Shown one piece after another: positions 34,848 to 42,850 of a DNA stretch of 60,575 bases (positions are counted from its first letter, which is position 1; the number at the start of each line of letters is the position of its first letter). This DNA is from Nostocoides jenkinsii Ben 74 (GTDB lineage Bacteria > Actinomycetota > Actinomycetes > Actinomycetales > Dermatophilaceae), in assembly GCF_001046875.1 (NCBI RefSeq), contig NZ_HF571038.1, positions 755,539 to 816,113 on the forward strand, written 5' to 3'. Made by a program: the position numbers and the translations under genes. Below the pieces are notes generated by a model. That model did not search any database, was not told where the DNA came from, and saw only the letters and a list, made by a program, of their open reading frames with translations.

Positions 34848-35576
34848 GTGACCAGCGAGACCGACCCGCACGAGGGTGAGCCCGAACTTCACGTCCAGGA
34901 CACCGCCGGCCGGCTCAACTGGCTGCGCGCCGGCGTCCTCGGCGCCAACGACGGGATCGTGTCCACAGCGGGCCTGGTCATCGGTGTCGCCGCCGCGACG
35001 ACGAACCGCGGGGCGATCTTCACCGCCGGGCTCGCGGGCCTTGCCGCCGGTGCGATGAGTATGGCCGTGGGGGAGTACGTCTCGGTCAGCACCCAACGCG
35101 ACACCGAGCAGGCACTGCTGGCGATCGAGCGGCGGGAGTTGCGCGAGGACCCCGAAGCGGAGTTGCAGGAACTGGCGGGCCTCTATCAAGGCAAGGGGCT
35201 GGAGGCTGGCCTTGCCATGGAGGTCGCGCAGGCGTTGACGCGCAAGGACGCGCTGGCCGCGCACGCCGAGGCCGAACTCGGCATCGACCCGCACGCCCTG
35301 ACCAACCCGTGGCAGGCGGCCGTCGCGTCGTTCGCTTCGTTCACCCTCGGCGCCTTGCTCCCGCTGATCGCGGTGCTCAATCCGTCCGCGGGCTGGCGCA
35401 TCCCGGGGACGGTGGTGATCGTGCTCATCGCGCTGGCGCTCACCGGCTACCTCAGCGCCCGCCTGGGCGGCGCACTGATCGGGCGAGCGGTCGTGCGGGT
35501 GCTCGCCGGTGGCGTCGCGGCCATGGCCGTCACCTACCTGATCGGTCGGCTATTCGGCACTGCCGTCGGCGGCTAG
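34848..35576 (+). CDS. VIT1/CCC1-family iron/manganese transporter
   Basis: A 242-residue membrane protein. It has the family's N-terminal GRLNWLRAGVLGANDGIVSTAGLVIGVA, then AGLAGLAAGAMSMAVGEYVSVSTQRDTE, an acidic cytoplasmic metal-binding loop of about 80 residues rich in Glu, and three C-terminal helices. Such proteins move Fe2+ or Mn2+ out of the cytoplasm. GTG start. It stands 59 bp after the transporter operon and may be co-transcribed; no terminator is visible between them. Confidence 0.87.
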   Translation: MTSETDPHEGEPELHVQDTAGRLNWLRAGVLGANDGIVSTAGLVIGVAAATTNRGAIFTAGLAGLAAGAMSMAVGEYVSVSTQRDTEQALLAIERRELREDPEAELQELAGLYQGKGLEAGLAMEVAQALTRKDALAAHAEAELGIDPHALTNPWQAAVASFASFTLGALLPLIAVLNPSAGWRIPGTVVIVLIALALTGYLSARLGGALIGRAVVRVLAGGVAAMAVTYLIGRLFGTAVGG

Positions 35577-35582
35577 CCCCGC

Positions 35583-35617
35583 CCGGCCCCTTCCGAACTT
35601 GAGCACGGGGGGGCCGG
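35583..35617. terminator. Weak GC hairpin between the VIT-family gene and malQ
   Basis: Eight-bp arms (35583-35590 and 35610-35617) with a 19-nt loop lie between two convergent genes. The long loop makes it only a candidate terminator. Confidence 0.3.
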
Positions 35618-35664
35618 CCTGACCGTTCGGCGGGCAACAGGTCAAGTCGCTCAGAACAAGTAGT

Positions 35665-37779
35665 TCAGGCCAGGTAGCGGGCCAGACGACGGGGCGCCGA
35701 GGCGCTGGTGATCTCCTCCAAGGTCACCAAAGAGCCGTCGGGCCCGGACAGTGGCAGGCACCAGTTCGGGTATTCCTTGTCCGTGCCCGGCTGGTTGATC
35801 GCGCGCCGGTCGCCGATCAGGTCGGTCACCGCGACGCCCAGCATCTTGGCCGGCGACAGCGCCAGGTAGCGGTGCATCGACGCCACGAATTCGGCCACCT
35901 CGTTCGGGTCCGCGGGCAGCCCGCGCCGCGCCAAGGCCTCGGCCACCGCGGCAATCGCGGCACGCTCGGCGGCCGCCTCCTGCTCCACGGGCCGGGTCAG
36001 CAGACCGAGTTCCTCGCGCAACGCAACGTGCGCCAACTCCAGATAACCCGCCGTCGGCGGCAGGTCGTGGGTCGTGACGCTGGCCAGGCACAACTCGCGA
36101 TAGTCCTCCGGCGCCAGCGGCAACCCGCCGTCCCACTCGAACCACAGGATCGAGGTGCCGAGGATGCCGCGCTCCTTCATGAAGTCGCGGGCGAAGGGCT
36201 GCACGACCCCCAGGTCCTCGCCGATCACGACCGCGCCGGCGCGGTGCGCCTCCAGGCACAGGATGCCGATCAACGCCTCGTGGTCGTAGGACACATACGT
36301 GCCCTCCTTGGCGCTCAACCCCTGCGGCACCCACCACAGGCGGAACAGCCCGATGACGTGGTCCACGCGGATCCCGCCCGAGTCCCGCAGGACCGTCCGC
36401 AGCATGTCTCGGTATGGCGCATAGCCCAGCTCCGCGAGCCGGTCCGGCCGCCAGGGGGGCTGGCTCCAGTTCTGGCCGAGCTGGTTGAACTGGTCCGGCG
36501 GCGCGCCGACGTCGATCCCGCGGGCGAGCGCGTCGGCCAGCCCCCACGAGTCGGCCCCGTCGGGGTGCACGCCGACGGCGAGGTCATGGATGACGCCGAG
36601 GCGCATCCCGGCCTCCTTTGCCAGCCGTTGCGTCGCGGCGAGCTGGTCCTCCAAAACCCACTGCAGCCAGCGGAAGAAGTCCACGGCCGCCTCGTTGGCG
36701 TCCCGGAACTGCGCCACCGCGGGGGAGTCCGGCCGGCGCAATTCCTCCGGCCACTCCCGCCACGACTGCCCGTGGGCCTCGGTGAGTGCGCACCACGTCG
36801 CGAAGTCGACGAGTCCCTGGCCTTCGCGGACGCAGAAACCGTCGAACGCGCGCTGACGTCGGGGGCTGCGCCCCGCGGCATACACCAGCTCGAGCGCGGC
36901 CCGTTTCGCCGCCCAGGACGCAGCGCGATCGATGGTCGCGCCGTCGTTCAGGGCGTGGCCGGTCGCGGCGACCTCGGCGACGCGGGCGCGGGTCGCGGCG
37001 TCGAGGTAGGCGATCTCGGGGAGATCCTCGACTCGGATGTAGATCGGGTTGACGAAGCGGCGCGTCGTCGGCAGGTAGGGAGATGCCTCCATGGGCGGGG
37101 TGGCCTGGGCGGCGTGCAGGGGGTTGACGAGCACCCAGTCGGCCCCGAGTTCGGCGCCGCCGAAGGTCGCGAGGTCGGCGAGATCGCCGAGGTCGCCCAC
37201 GCCATACGAGAAGGCGGAGCGCAGTTGATAGACCTGCGTCATCAGGCCCCACGCGCGGCGATGGGCCAGCGCCGGCGGAAGTTCGAGACGCTGCGGGGTG
37301 ACCACCAGGGTTGTCACGGCCTCGCCCTCGACCCCCTCGACGACGGCGTGCAACCGGTGCCACCCCAGGGGCAGATCGCCGGGCAGCGCGAAGGTCGCCT
37401 CGCCGATCTCCTGCCCGTCGACGATCCGTGATGGCACCCAGCGGTCGACCTGCGTGGCCGCGCGCCGACCGCCGTCCTCCAATTCGATCTCCACATGCAC
37501 GTGCCGACCGTGGGGCACGTGCACCGGCACCCACGGCGTCCAGCCTTCACGGGCGACCACGCACGCCGGCAGCGTGCGTCGCCACTCCTTGCGCCAGATC
37601 TCCTCGCGCTCGTTGGCGATGGCGTCAGGGGAGGACACATCGAGGCCGAGCGCCGTCAGGACGGCGGTGATGGATTCCTGCGAGACCTCCGTATGCCGCC
37701 CCTGCCAGTCCCAGTAATCGGTCGCCACCCGATAACTCGCGGCGAGGTCGGCGAGTTCGGGGGAGGGGGAAGGGGACAT
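35665..37779 (-). CDS. malQ: 4-alpha-glucanotransferase (amylomaltase, GH77)
   Basis: A 704-residue MalQ that disproportionates malto-oligosaccharides in glycogen and maltose metabolism. The N-terminal 150 residues form the extension common in actinobacterial MalQ. The catalytic part shows GVGDLGDLADLATFGGAELGADW-type start of the barrel, HAAQATPPMEASPYLP, the nucleophile region RVDHVIGLFRLWWVP, VVIGEDLGVV with the acid/base Glu, and VTTHDLPPTAGYL with the third carboxylate. ATG 37779 is chosen because GAGGAG lies 10 bp upstream; GTG 37788 would be too close to it. Confidence 0.9.
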   Translation of the reverse strand: MSPSPSPELADLAASYRVATDYWDWQGRHTEVSQESITAVLTALGLDVSSPDAIANEREEIWRKEWRRTLPACVVAREGWTPWVPVHVPHGRHVHVEIELEDGGRRAATQVDRWVPSRIVDGQEIGEATFALPGDLPLGWHRLHAVVEGVEGEAVTTLVVTPQRLELPPALAHRRAWGLMTQVYQLRSAFSYGVGDLGDLADLATFGGAELGADWVLVNPLHAAQATPPMEASPYLPTTRRFVNPIYIRVEDLPEIAYLDAATRARVAEVAATGHALNDGATIDRAASWAAKRAALELVYAAGRSPRRQRAFDGFCVREGQGLVDFATWCALTEAHGQSWREWPEELRRPDSPAVAQFRDANEAAVDFFRWLQWVLEDQLAATQRLAKEAGMRLGVIHDLAVGVHPDGADSWGLADALARGIDVGAPPDQFNQLGQNWSQPPWRPDRLAELGYAPYRDMLRTVLRDSGGIRVDHVIGLFRLWWVPQGLSAKEGTYVSYDHEALIGILCLEAHRAGAVVIGEDLGVVQPFARDFMKERGILGTSILWFEWDGGLPLAPEDYRELCLASVTTHDLPPTAGYLELAHVALREELGLLTRPVEQEAAAERAAIAAVAEALARRGLPADPNEVAEFVASMHRYLALSPAKMLGVAVTDLIGDRRAINQPGTDKEYPNWCLPLSGPDGSLVTLEEITSASAPRRLARYLA

Positions 37780-37836
37780 CGGAAACACACTCCTCGTAGG
37801 ACCTTAAGAGTCGGGTGGTCCAGTGTGTCACGTCAC

Positions 37837-37862
37837 GGAATATCCCGATGACGGTCGCGGTT
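37837..37862 (+). promoter_or_regulatory. SigR-type autoregulatory promoter
   Basis: GGAAT at 37837-37841 and GTT at 37860-37862 are separated by exactly 18 bp, matching the known SigR/SigH consensus GGGAAT-N18-GTT except for the first G. It lies about 95 bp ahead of the sigR ATG, so the sigma factor probably activates its own gene under thiol-oxidative stress. Confidence 0.8.
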
Positions 37863-37958
37863 TTGCCAATAAGTCACTTGCCGCCTGCGAACGGATACCC
37901 TCACGTGCTCGTTCTCCTACCCGCGTCACCGCTGGCCCCCGCGTTAGGGTGGTCGGCG

Positions 37959-38609
37959 ATGACTGCTACGCCGCCTACCGATGACTTGCTCGCCGCAGAC
38001 CCGGCGCCCTTCGACGATGTCGACGTGAGCTCGGAGACCCCGGCGGAGCGGCAGGCGCGCTTCGAGGCGCTCGCGTTGCCGCTGCTGGACCAGCTCTATT
38101 CGGCCGCGCTGCGCACCACGCGCAACCCCGCCGACGCCGAAGACTTGGTGCAGGAGACCTACGCCAAAGCCTTCGCTGCCTTCCACCAGTTCCGGCCGGG
38201 GACCAACCTCAAGGCGTGGATGTATCGCATCCTCACCAACACCTACATCAACAGCTATCGGAAGAAGCAGCGCGAGCCGCTGCAGTCCGATGCGGCCGAG
38301 ATCGAGGACTACCAACTCGCCGCGGCCGAGTCGCACACCTCCAAGGGCCTGCGCAGTGCCGAGGTCGAGGCCCTCGACCACCTCCCCGACTCCGAGGTCA
38401 AGCGGGCGCTTCAGGAGTTGCCCGAGGAGTTCCGCCTCGCGGTCTACTTCGCCGATGTCGAAGGCTTCGCTTACAAGGAGATCGCCGAGATCATGGGCAC
38501 CCCGATCGGCACCGTGATGTCACGGCTGCACCGGGGCCGGCGCCAACTGCGCGAACTTCTCTCGTCGTATGCCGCGGATCGCGGCTTCCGGGTTGAGGAG
38601 GAGTCGTGA
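37959..38609 (+). CDS. sigR: SigR/SigH-family ECF sigma factor
   Basis: A 216-residue group IV sigma factor. Region 2 contains [27 protein letters not shown] and [23 protein letters not shown]. Region 4 contains [27 protein letters not shown] and [18 protein letters not shown]. Both closely match SigR/SigH, the thiol-oxidative-stress sigma factors of Actinobacteria. ATG 37959 is the probable start, but the frame stays open upstream to beyond the promoter, with TTG 37878 and GTG 37905 available for a longer isoform. The stop overlaps the anti-sigma gene. Confidence 0.92.
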   Translation: MTATPPTDDLLAADPAPFDDVDVSSETPAERQARFEALALPLLDQLYSAALRTTRNPADAEDLVQETYAKAFAAFHQFRPGTNLKAWMYRILTNTYINSYRKKQREPLQSDAAEIEDYQLAAAESHTSKGLRSAEVEALDHLPDSEVKRALQELPEEFRLAVYFADVEGFAYKEIAEIMGTPIGTVMSRLHRGRRQLRELLSSYAADRGFRVEEES

Positions 38610-38869
38610 GCGAGCAACTCAACGAAGCCGACTGCTCCGAGGCCCTGCATCGCGTCTTCGAGTACCTCGACGGTGAGATGGAGCCCGCCGACCAGGGCAA
38701 GATCGCGGCGCATCTCGCGCACTGCGTGGAGTGCCTGCGCCAATACGACGTCGACACGATGGTCAAGGCCATGGTCAAGCGGTCCTGCGCGCCGGAGCCC
38801 GCGCCGGCACGGCTACGGATGATGGTGGTGCAGTCGATCACGTCGGTGGAGATTCGCTACACCGACTGA
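38606..38869 (+). CDS. rsrA: RsrA-like zinc redox anti-sigma factor
   Basis: An 87-residue ZAS-family anti-sigma factor. The zinc ligands are visible: Cys10 plus His36-x3-Cys40-x2-Cys43 ([10 protein letters not shown]), the same spacing as Streptomyces RsrA. In the reduced state it binds the sigma factor; disulfide formation releases zinc and SigR. GTG start overlaps the sigR stop by 4 bp, so translation is coupled. Confidence 0.92.
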   Translation: MSEQLNEADCSEALHRVFEYLDGEMEPADQGKIAAHLAHCVECLRQYDVDTMVKAMVKRSCAPEPAPARLRMMVVQSITSVEIRYTD

Positions 38870-38899
38870 CGAGCCACCGCAGACAAACTGTCTAGTGAG

Positions 38900-38937
38900 A
38901 CGACGAAGCCCCCGGCTAATCCCGGGGGCTTCGTCGT
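38900..38937. terminator. Bidirectional terminator between rsrA and bL37
   Basis: A perfect 16-bp stem (38900-38915 with 38922-38937) closes a 6-nt loop, lying between convergent genes. It is the strongest hairpin in the window and should terminate transcription from both sides. Confidence 0.85.
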
Positions 38938-38962
38938 GAACCTGTCGCCAAGCGATGGGTCG

Positions 38963-39037
38963 TCAGGCGTTGGGCTTGCGCCCGTGGTTGGCGCCCTTCT
39001 TCTTGCGGTCGCGACGCTTGCGTGCACGCTTGCTCAT
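38963..39037 (-). CDS. Ribosomal protein bL37 (24 residues)
   Basis: A 24-residue, very basic peptide starting MSKRARKRRDRKKK and ending ANHGRKPNA. This matches the bL37 protein of actinobacterial 50S subunits, whose C-terminal ANHGKRPN-type ending is strongly conserved. The ATG at 39037 has GGAG 8 bp upstream, and the stop is 38963-38965. It is too short for ordinary gene calling. Location beside sigR-rsrA fits the arrangement I recall from mycobacteria. It binds 23S rRNA. Confidence 0.85.
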   Translation of the reverse strand: MSKRARKRRDRKKKGANHGRKPNA

Positions 39038-39206
39038 CTTTGCTCCAGAGTCGGTGGGGACGGCCAGGCGAGGCTGACCAGTCAAAGTGGATGATCAAGT
39101 CTCCCACACGCGTGCCAGTGACCAGGCATGCTTCCGGCTGGACGGTGGACCGTGCGAGAATCCGCACCAGATCGCGCCTGGGAGCGCGCTTGTCGAAGGA
39201 CGGACC

Positions 39207-39434
39207 ATGAAGCGGACGCTCGCAACCATCTTTGCCGCCATCGTGCTGGGCGGGATGGTCGTCGCCGGCGCGAATGCGTCCTCGAGCTCCGGTGGGTCGG
39301 CGTCGGTTGTGGCAGATAGTCGGGGTGGGACCGGCAACCCCGGCACAAACGGCAGCCCCGGCACAAACGGGAACCCCGGCACGAACGGCAACCCCGGCGG
39401 CCAGGTGTGGGACTGGACGTCCATCGGGGCCTAG
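39207..39434 (+). CDS. Small secreted collagen-like repeat protein
   Basis: A 75-residue protein. A signal peptide (TLATIFAAIVLGGMVVAGANA) is followed by a Ser/Gly segment and then imperfect tandem hexapeptides of the form NPGTNG (positions about 42-64), ending QVWDWTSIGA. The Gly-x-x repeat recalls collagen-like proteins, though it is very short. ATG 39207 follows GAAGGA. Nothing resembles a known family. It is followed 14 bp later by a membrane protein gene and may be co-transcribed with it. Confidence 0.65.
   Translation: MKRTLATIFAAIVLGGMVVAGANASSSSGGSASVVADSRGGTGNPGTNGSPGTNGNPGTNGNPGGQVWDWTSIGA
39333..39400. repeat. Imperfect 18-bp tandem repeats encoding NPGTNG
   Basis: Three full units (39333-39350, 39351-39368, 39369-39386) and a partial fourth differ by one or two bases each. 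They encode the hexapeptide repeat of the small secreted protein. Confidence 0.9.
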
Positions 39435-39447
39435 TCCCCGCCGTGCC

Positions 39448-40701
39448 GTGACGTCCGCAACCCACTCGACACCCGAGTCGGCGCGAGAGCACGCAACACG
39501 GTCTCGCACCAATGCGTTCATCGCCCTCGTCGCGACGCTTGGGGTGCTGCTGTCGGTGGTTGTCTGGCTCGTCGCCGGCCCACCCACCGATGTGGTCGCG
39601 CTGGCCCTGCTGATCGCGCTGGCCGCCGCCAGCGGTCGCGCGAGTGTGCTCAACCGCGTCCGCGGCATCGTCGGCCTCTCCACGATCTCCTCCTTACTCA
39701 TCATGCTGGCGATTCCGGTGGCGGGACCGGCCGCCGCACCGTTGGTCGGCCTCGGTGGTGCCCTCGCCACTGTCGGCTCGACCGAGACTCGCCGACTGGT
39801 CTTCAACGCGGGCATGCGCGCCGTCATCGCCGCCGTCGCGGGTCTGATCTATGTCGCGGTGCTGGCGCGCGCCCCGCAGGAGGATCGATCGCTAGCGTGG
39901 ACGGCCGCCGCCCTGGGGCTGGCCGTTGTCGTGCAGTGCCTCTTCAATGCCATCCTCGTCGGCGCCGTCGTCGCGATCTCCGAGCGCACCTCACTGCGGG
40001 GCCAGGCGCTCGGGCTGCTGTCATCGACGGGCCTGCCCTATCTCGGGCAAGGATTCGTGGCCTACCTGCTCTACGTGCTCTGGATCCCGGTCGGGTTCGG
40101 CCCCAGCACGCTGATCTTCGGCGGGCCCGCGATCCTCGCGACGCGCTGGCAACTCTCCCAGTATGGCGCGGAGCAGCGCGCCCGGCAGGGCGCCTTGGCC
40201 GCACTCCAGACGGCGATCGAGGTGCGCTCGGGGGCGGCGGCGCGGCATACGTCCGAGGTGGCGACCCTCTGCGAAGGCCTCGCCGTCGCGCTCGCCCTGC
40301 CCGCCGACGAAGTGGACATGCTGCGCACGGCTGGGGTGCTGCACAACCTCGACATCCTGACTGTGGATCGCCCCTCCGCCGGCCACGGCGAGGGCACGGA
40401 CCTCACCACGACCCGCGCGATGGGGCAAGTCACCTTCCTCGCCGCCGCCCGGCCGGCGCTGGAATGGCAGCGGATTCCGTATGCCGCGCGCCCCGCCCCG
40501 CCGCGCTCGGCGGCGATCCTCGCGGTCGCCGACGATTTCGTGCTGGCCCGGGAGCGGTTCACGCACCTGGAGGTCCGTCCCGACGCGGGTCGGGAGGCGG
40601 ACGAGGCGGCACGGCAGGTCATCGTGGCGAGCAGCGGAACCACCTACGACCCGAGCGTCGTCGAGGCACTGACTCGGTTGCTGCGGCGGGGGCGCACGTG
40701 A
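39448..40701 (+). CDS. Membrane protein with degenerate HD domain
   Basis: A 417-residue protein. About eight hydrophobic segments occupy residues 20-235. A cytoplasmic C-terminal domain resembles HD/HD-GYP phosphohydrolases: RHTSEVATLCEGLAVAL aligns with the first metal His, but the key His-Asp doublet is His-Asn (VLHNLDILT), and no GYP motif follows. It is therefore probably not a phosphodiesterase and may act as a sensor or pseudoenzyme. GTG 39448; the stop overlaps the next gene, which codes for an intact paralogue. Confidence 0.6.
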   Translation: MTSATHSTPESAREHATRSRTNAFIALVATLGVLLSVVVWLVAGPPTDVVALALLIALAAASGRASVLNRVRGIVGLSTISSLLIMLAIPVAGPAAAPLVGLGGALATVGSTETRRLVFNAGMRAVIAAVAGLIYVAVLARAPQEDRSLAWTAAALGLAVVVQCLFNAILVGAVVAISERTSLRGQALGLLSSTGLPYLGQGFVAYLLYVLWIPVGFGPSTLIFGGPAILATRWQLSQYGAEQRARQGALAALQTAIEVRSGAAARHTSEVATLCEGLAVALALPADEVDMLRTAGVLHNLDILTVDRPSAGHGEGTDLTTTRAMGQVTFLAAARPALEWQRIPYAARPAPPRSAAILAVADDFVLARERFTHLEVRPDAGREADEAARQVIVASSGTTYDPSVVEALTRLLRRGRT

Positions 40702-41969
40702 GTGCCGATGACATCACCGCCGGCCTGCGCCCGGCGGTGGTGGGCTCGGCCACGGCAATCGCCCTGGTTGCCGGGGTGTTGTGGTGGCGCAATGGAGCCG
40801 AGTTGGTCGTAGAGGACACCACCTTCGTGGTTCTCGCGTGGCTGGCCATCGTCATCGGCGAGTTGTGGCGCGTCTCGCTCGACTACCGCACCACCGCCCC
40901 CTTGGCCGTAGCCGGGTCGATGGCCCTGGCGCTGACGCCGATCGGCCCCGACGCAACAGTGCTGCGGGCGGCGCAGGTCATCGTGGTGGTGTTGGGGGCT
41001 GTGTTCTTGGCTCTCGGCATCCGTGCCGCCCTCGGCTGGTCGGCCGGCATCGACGAGGTCTCCGCACGACTGGTCGGTCTCGGGGTCACTGTGGTGCTCT
41101 CGCGCAATCTCACGATTGAGGGACGCCCAGTGCTGACGTGGGCGACCGACGCGCGAGCTTGGCAAGCGGCTCTCGCGCTCATCGCGATGTGTGCTGCCGG
41201 GATCTTCGTAGAACTGCTGACCTGGACGTTGATCTTCTGGCAGCGCCGGGTCTCGCTTGTGTCGATGGTTCGTGAGGACCTGATGCGCTCGGGGGCCCTC
41301 GGCAGTGCGATGGCGCATGCCGGGCCGCTGGTTGCGCTTGTGGCGCCTGTCGCGGGTCCCACCTCCCTGATCCTCGTGCTCGGCCCGTTGGCCCTGGCGA
41401 TGGCGGGCCTGCGCCGCCGGGAGCGGACCCAAGCGATCTACCGGGAGACAGTGGCGGCACTCTCGCGACTGACGGACGACTCCGGACACACGCGTCCGGG
41501 GCATGCCCGCCGCGTCGCGGATCTGTGCAGTGCCATGGGCCACGAGCTGCTCATGTCGGACCGCGAAGTCGACAACCTTGAGCGGGCGGCCCTGCTGCAC
41601 GACGTCGGCCAAGTCGCCCTGACCGTCCCGCTCCCGGGCGGGGCTAGCATCCTGGCCGATCCGGACAGTCAGCGGCGGATCGCGGGCGACAGTGTCCGGA
41701 TCGGGTCGCAGGCCGGCCTTGAGGTCGAGGTCTGCGACGCGATCACCGCCAGCACCCAGCAGTTTCGTCTCATGCGCGAGTTCGGGGAGAAAATCCCCCT
41801 CGCGGCGCGCATCCTCAAGGTGGCGAATGCGTATGACGATCTCACCGGCGGGCGCGGTGGCCCGACGCGATCCGCCGCGCTGGAGCGCATCCAGCTTGGC
41901 CTCGGTTACGAGTACGACCCGAGGTGTGTCGACGCGCTCGCCCGAGTGACGAAGGCACCGCCCGGATAG
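40698..41969 (+). CDS. Membrane HD-GYP-like domain protein
   Basis: A 423-residue protein with the same layout as its upstream neighbour: six to eight transmembrane segments in the first 240 residues and a C-terminal HD domain. Here the metal site is intact (GHARRVADLCSAMG and ALLHDVGQVAL), and the later part (IPLAARILKVANAYDDLTGG) matches HD-GYP proteins, which hydrolyse cyclic di-GMP. The HHE…GYP loop itself is reduced, so activity is uncertain. GTG start overlaps the upstream stop. The two proteins may form a hetero-oligomer. Confidence 0.7.
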   Translation: MSADDITAGLRPAVVGSATAIALVAGVLWWRNGAELVVEDTTFVVLAWLAIVIGELWRVSLDYRTTAPLAVAGSMALALTPIGPDATVLRAAQVIVVVLGAVFLALGIRAALGWSAGIDEVSARLVGLGVTVVLSRNLTIEGRPVLTWATDARAWQAALALIAMCAAGIFVELLTWTLIFWQRRVSLVSMVREDLMRSGALGSAMAHAGPLVALVAPVAGPTSLILVLGPLALAMAGLRRRERTQAIYRETVAALSRLTDDSGHTRPGHARRVADLCSAMGHELLMSDREVDNLERAALLHDVGQVALTVPLPGGASILADPDSQRRIAGDSVRIGSQAGLEVEVCDAITASTQQFRLMREFGEKIPLAARILKVANAYDDLTGGRGGPTRSAALERIQLGLGYEYDPRCVDALARVTKAPPG

Positions 41970-41985
41970 CCCGGGCGGCGCCTTC
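41951..41985. terminator. Bidirectional terminator between the HD-GYP-like gene and sodN
   Basis: Fifteen-nt arms (41951-41965 and 41971-41985) pair with one A-C mismatch. The stem covers the end of the + gene, whose stop is at 41967, and lies 13 bp from the end of sodN. Confidence 0.75.
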
Positions 41986-41997
41986 GGGTCGGCCTTC

Positions 41998-42393
41998 TCA
42001 GGCCTTCTTGGTCTCGGCGAAGATCTCGGCGATCTCGTCAATCTTGGCCAGCAATTCGTCGGCCTTGGCGACATCGAAGCTCGCTTTGGTGCCACCGGCA
42101 CCGGCCAGCTTCGTGGCCTCGTTGACCAGGGTGTGCAGGTTGGGGAACTTCTCAAAGTGCGGCGGCTTGAAGTAGTCCGTCCACAGCACCCACAGGTGGT
42201 GCTTGACCAACTCGGAGCGCTGCTCCTTGATGATCGCCGCCCGGACCCGGAAGTCGGGGTCGTCGTTGTCGGCAACCTTGGTGCAGATCGCCTTGATCGA
42301 CTCGGCCTCGATGCGGGCCTGGGCCGGGTCATAGACACCGCACGGCAGGTCGCAGTGCGCGCTGACGGTGCGGACCGCAAGACGTCGGAACAT
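41998..42393 (-). CDS. sodN: Nickel-containing superoxide dismutase
   Basis: A 131-residue NiSOD precursor. A 12-residue leader (MFRRLAVRTVSA) precedes the nickel hook HCDLPCGVY, in which the exposed His1 amine, Cys2, Cys6 and His1 imidazole bind Ni after proteolysis. The four-helix bundle follows (AESIKAICTKVAD, KHHLWVLWTDYFKPPHFEKFP). GAAAGGA lies ahead of ATG 42393. The processing peptidase SodX is encoded immediately upstream in the same direction. It removes superoxide in the cytoplasm. Confidence 0.95.
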   Translation of the reverse strand: MFRRLAVRTVSAHCDLPCGVYDPAQARIEAESIKAICTKVADNDDPDFRVRAAIIKEQRSELVKHHLWVLWTDYFKPPHFEKFPNLHTLVNEATKLAGAGGTKASFDVAKADELLAKIDEIAEIFAETKKA

Positions 42394-42451
42394 GTCGGAT
42401 CCTTTCGATGGAGTGGTCGGCCGGAATCCCCGGGGACCTCTTCTAGCAAAC

Positions 42452-42808
42452 CTACCGCCGCGGACCGACATCCCGTCGGCCAGGGCGCGGCCAGATGCGA
42501 CACACCACCCGAGCCAGCACATCGTCGTCACCGATCGAACCGAAAAGCCAACTGTCCGCCCCGACCGCGGGGTTGTCACGTTCGACCCACCACCGCCCGG
42601 GATCGGCCGGGTCTCGCGAGGTGAGCCGTTTGACGCTGACCGGGCGCGGCATCCCGTCGCGGTCGCGAGGCAAGCGCGCCACGACGATGCTCCCGAGGAG
42701 GGGCGGCGCGCCATACCGAATAAGGAGCAGGTCTCCCTCGCGCAAGGTCGGCTCCATGGACGCGCCCGTGACGCGGACCACGGCCAGGCCTCGGCGGCGA
42801 TGTGACAC
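42452..42808 (-). CDS. sodX: SodX-like nickel-SOD maturation peptidase (S26 family)
   Basis: A 118-residue signal-peptidase-like protease that removes the NiSOD leader. It has the nucleophile segment VTGASMEPTLREGDLLLI and the general-base region VSVKRLT near residue 62, followed by WWVERDNPAVGADS and SIGDDDVLARV, typical of the family. No membrane anchor is visible. GTG 42808 places the start just ahead of the conserved core. The frame continues far upstream, but that overlaps the divergent malic enzyme gene and is a shadow. It is transcribed before sodN, 58 bp apart. Confidence 0.87.
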   Translation of the reverse strand: MSHRRRGLAVVRVTGASMEPTLREGDLLLIRYGAPPLLGSIVVARLPRDRDGMPRPVSVKRLTSRDPADPGRWWVERDNPAVGADSWLFGSIGDDDVLARVVCRIWPRPGRRDVGPRR

Positions 42809-42850
42809 GATGGCAAACCCTACGTGCGACGACGACGAAGGAGCAGCGCG

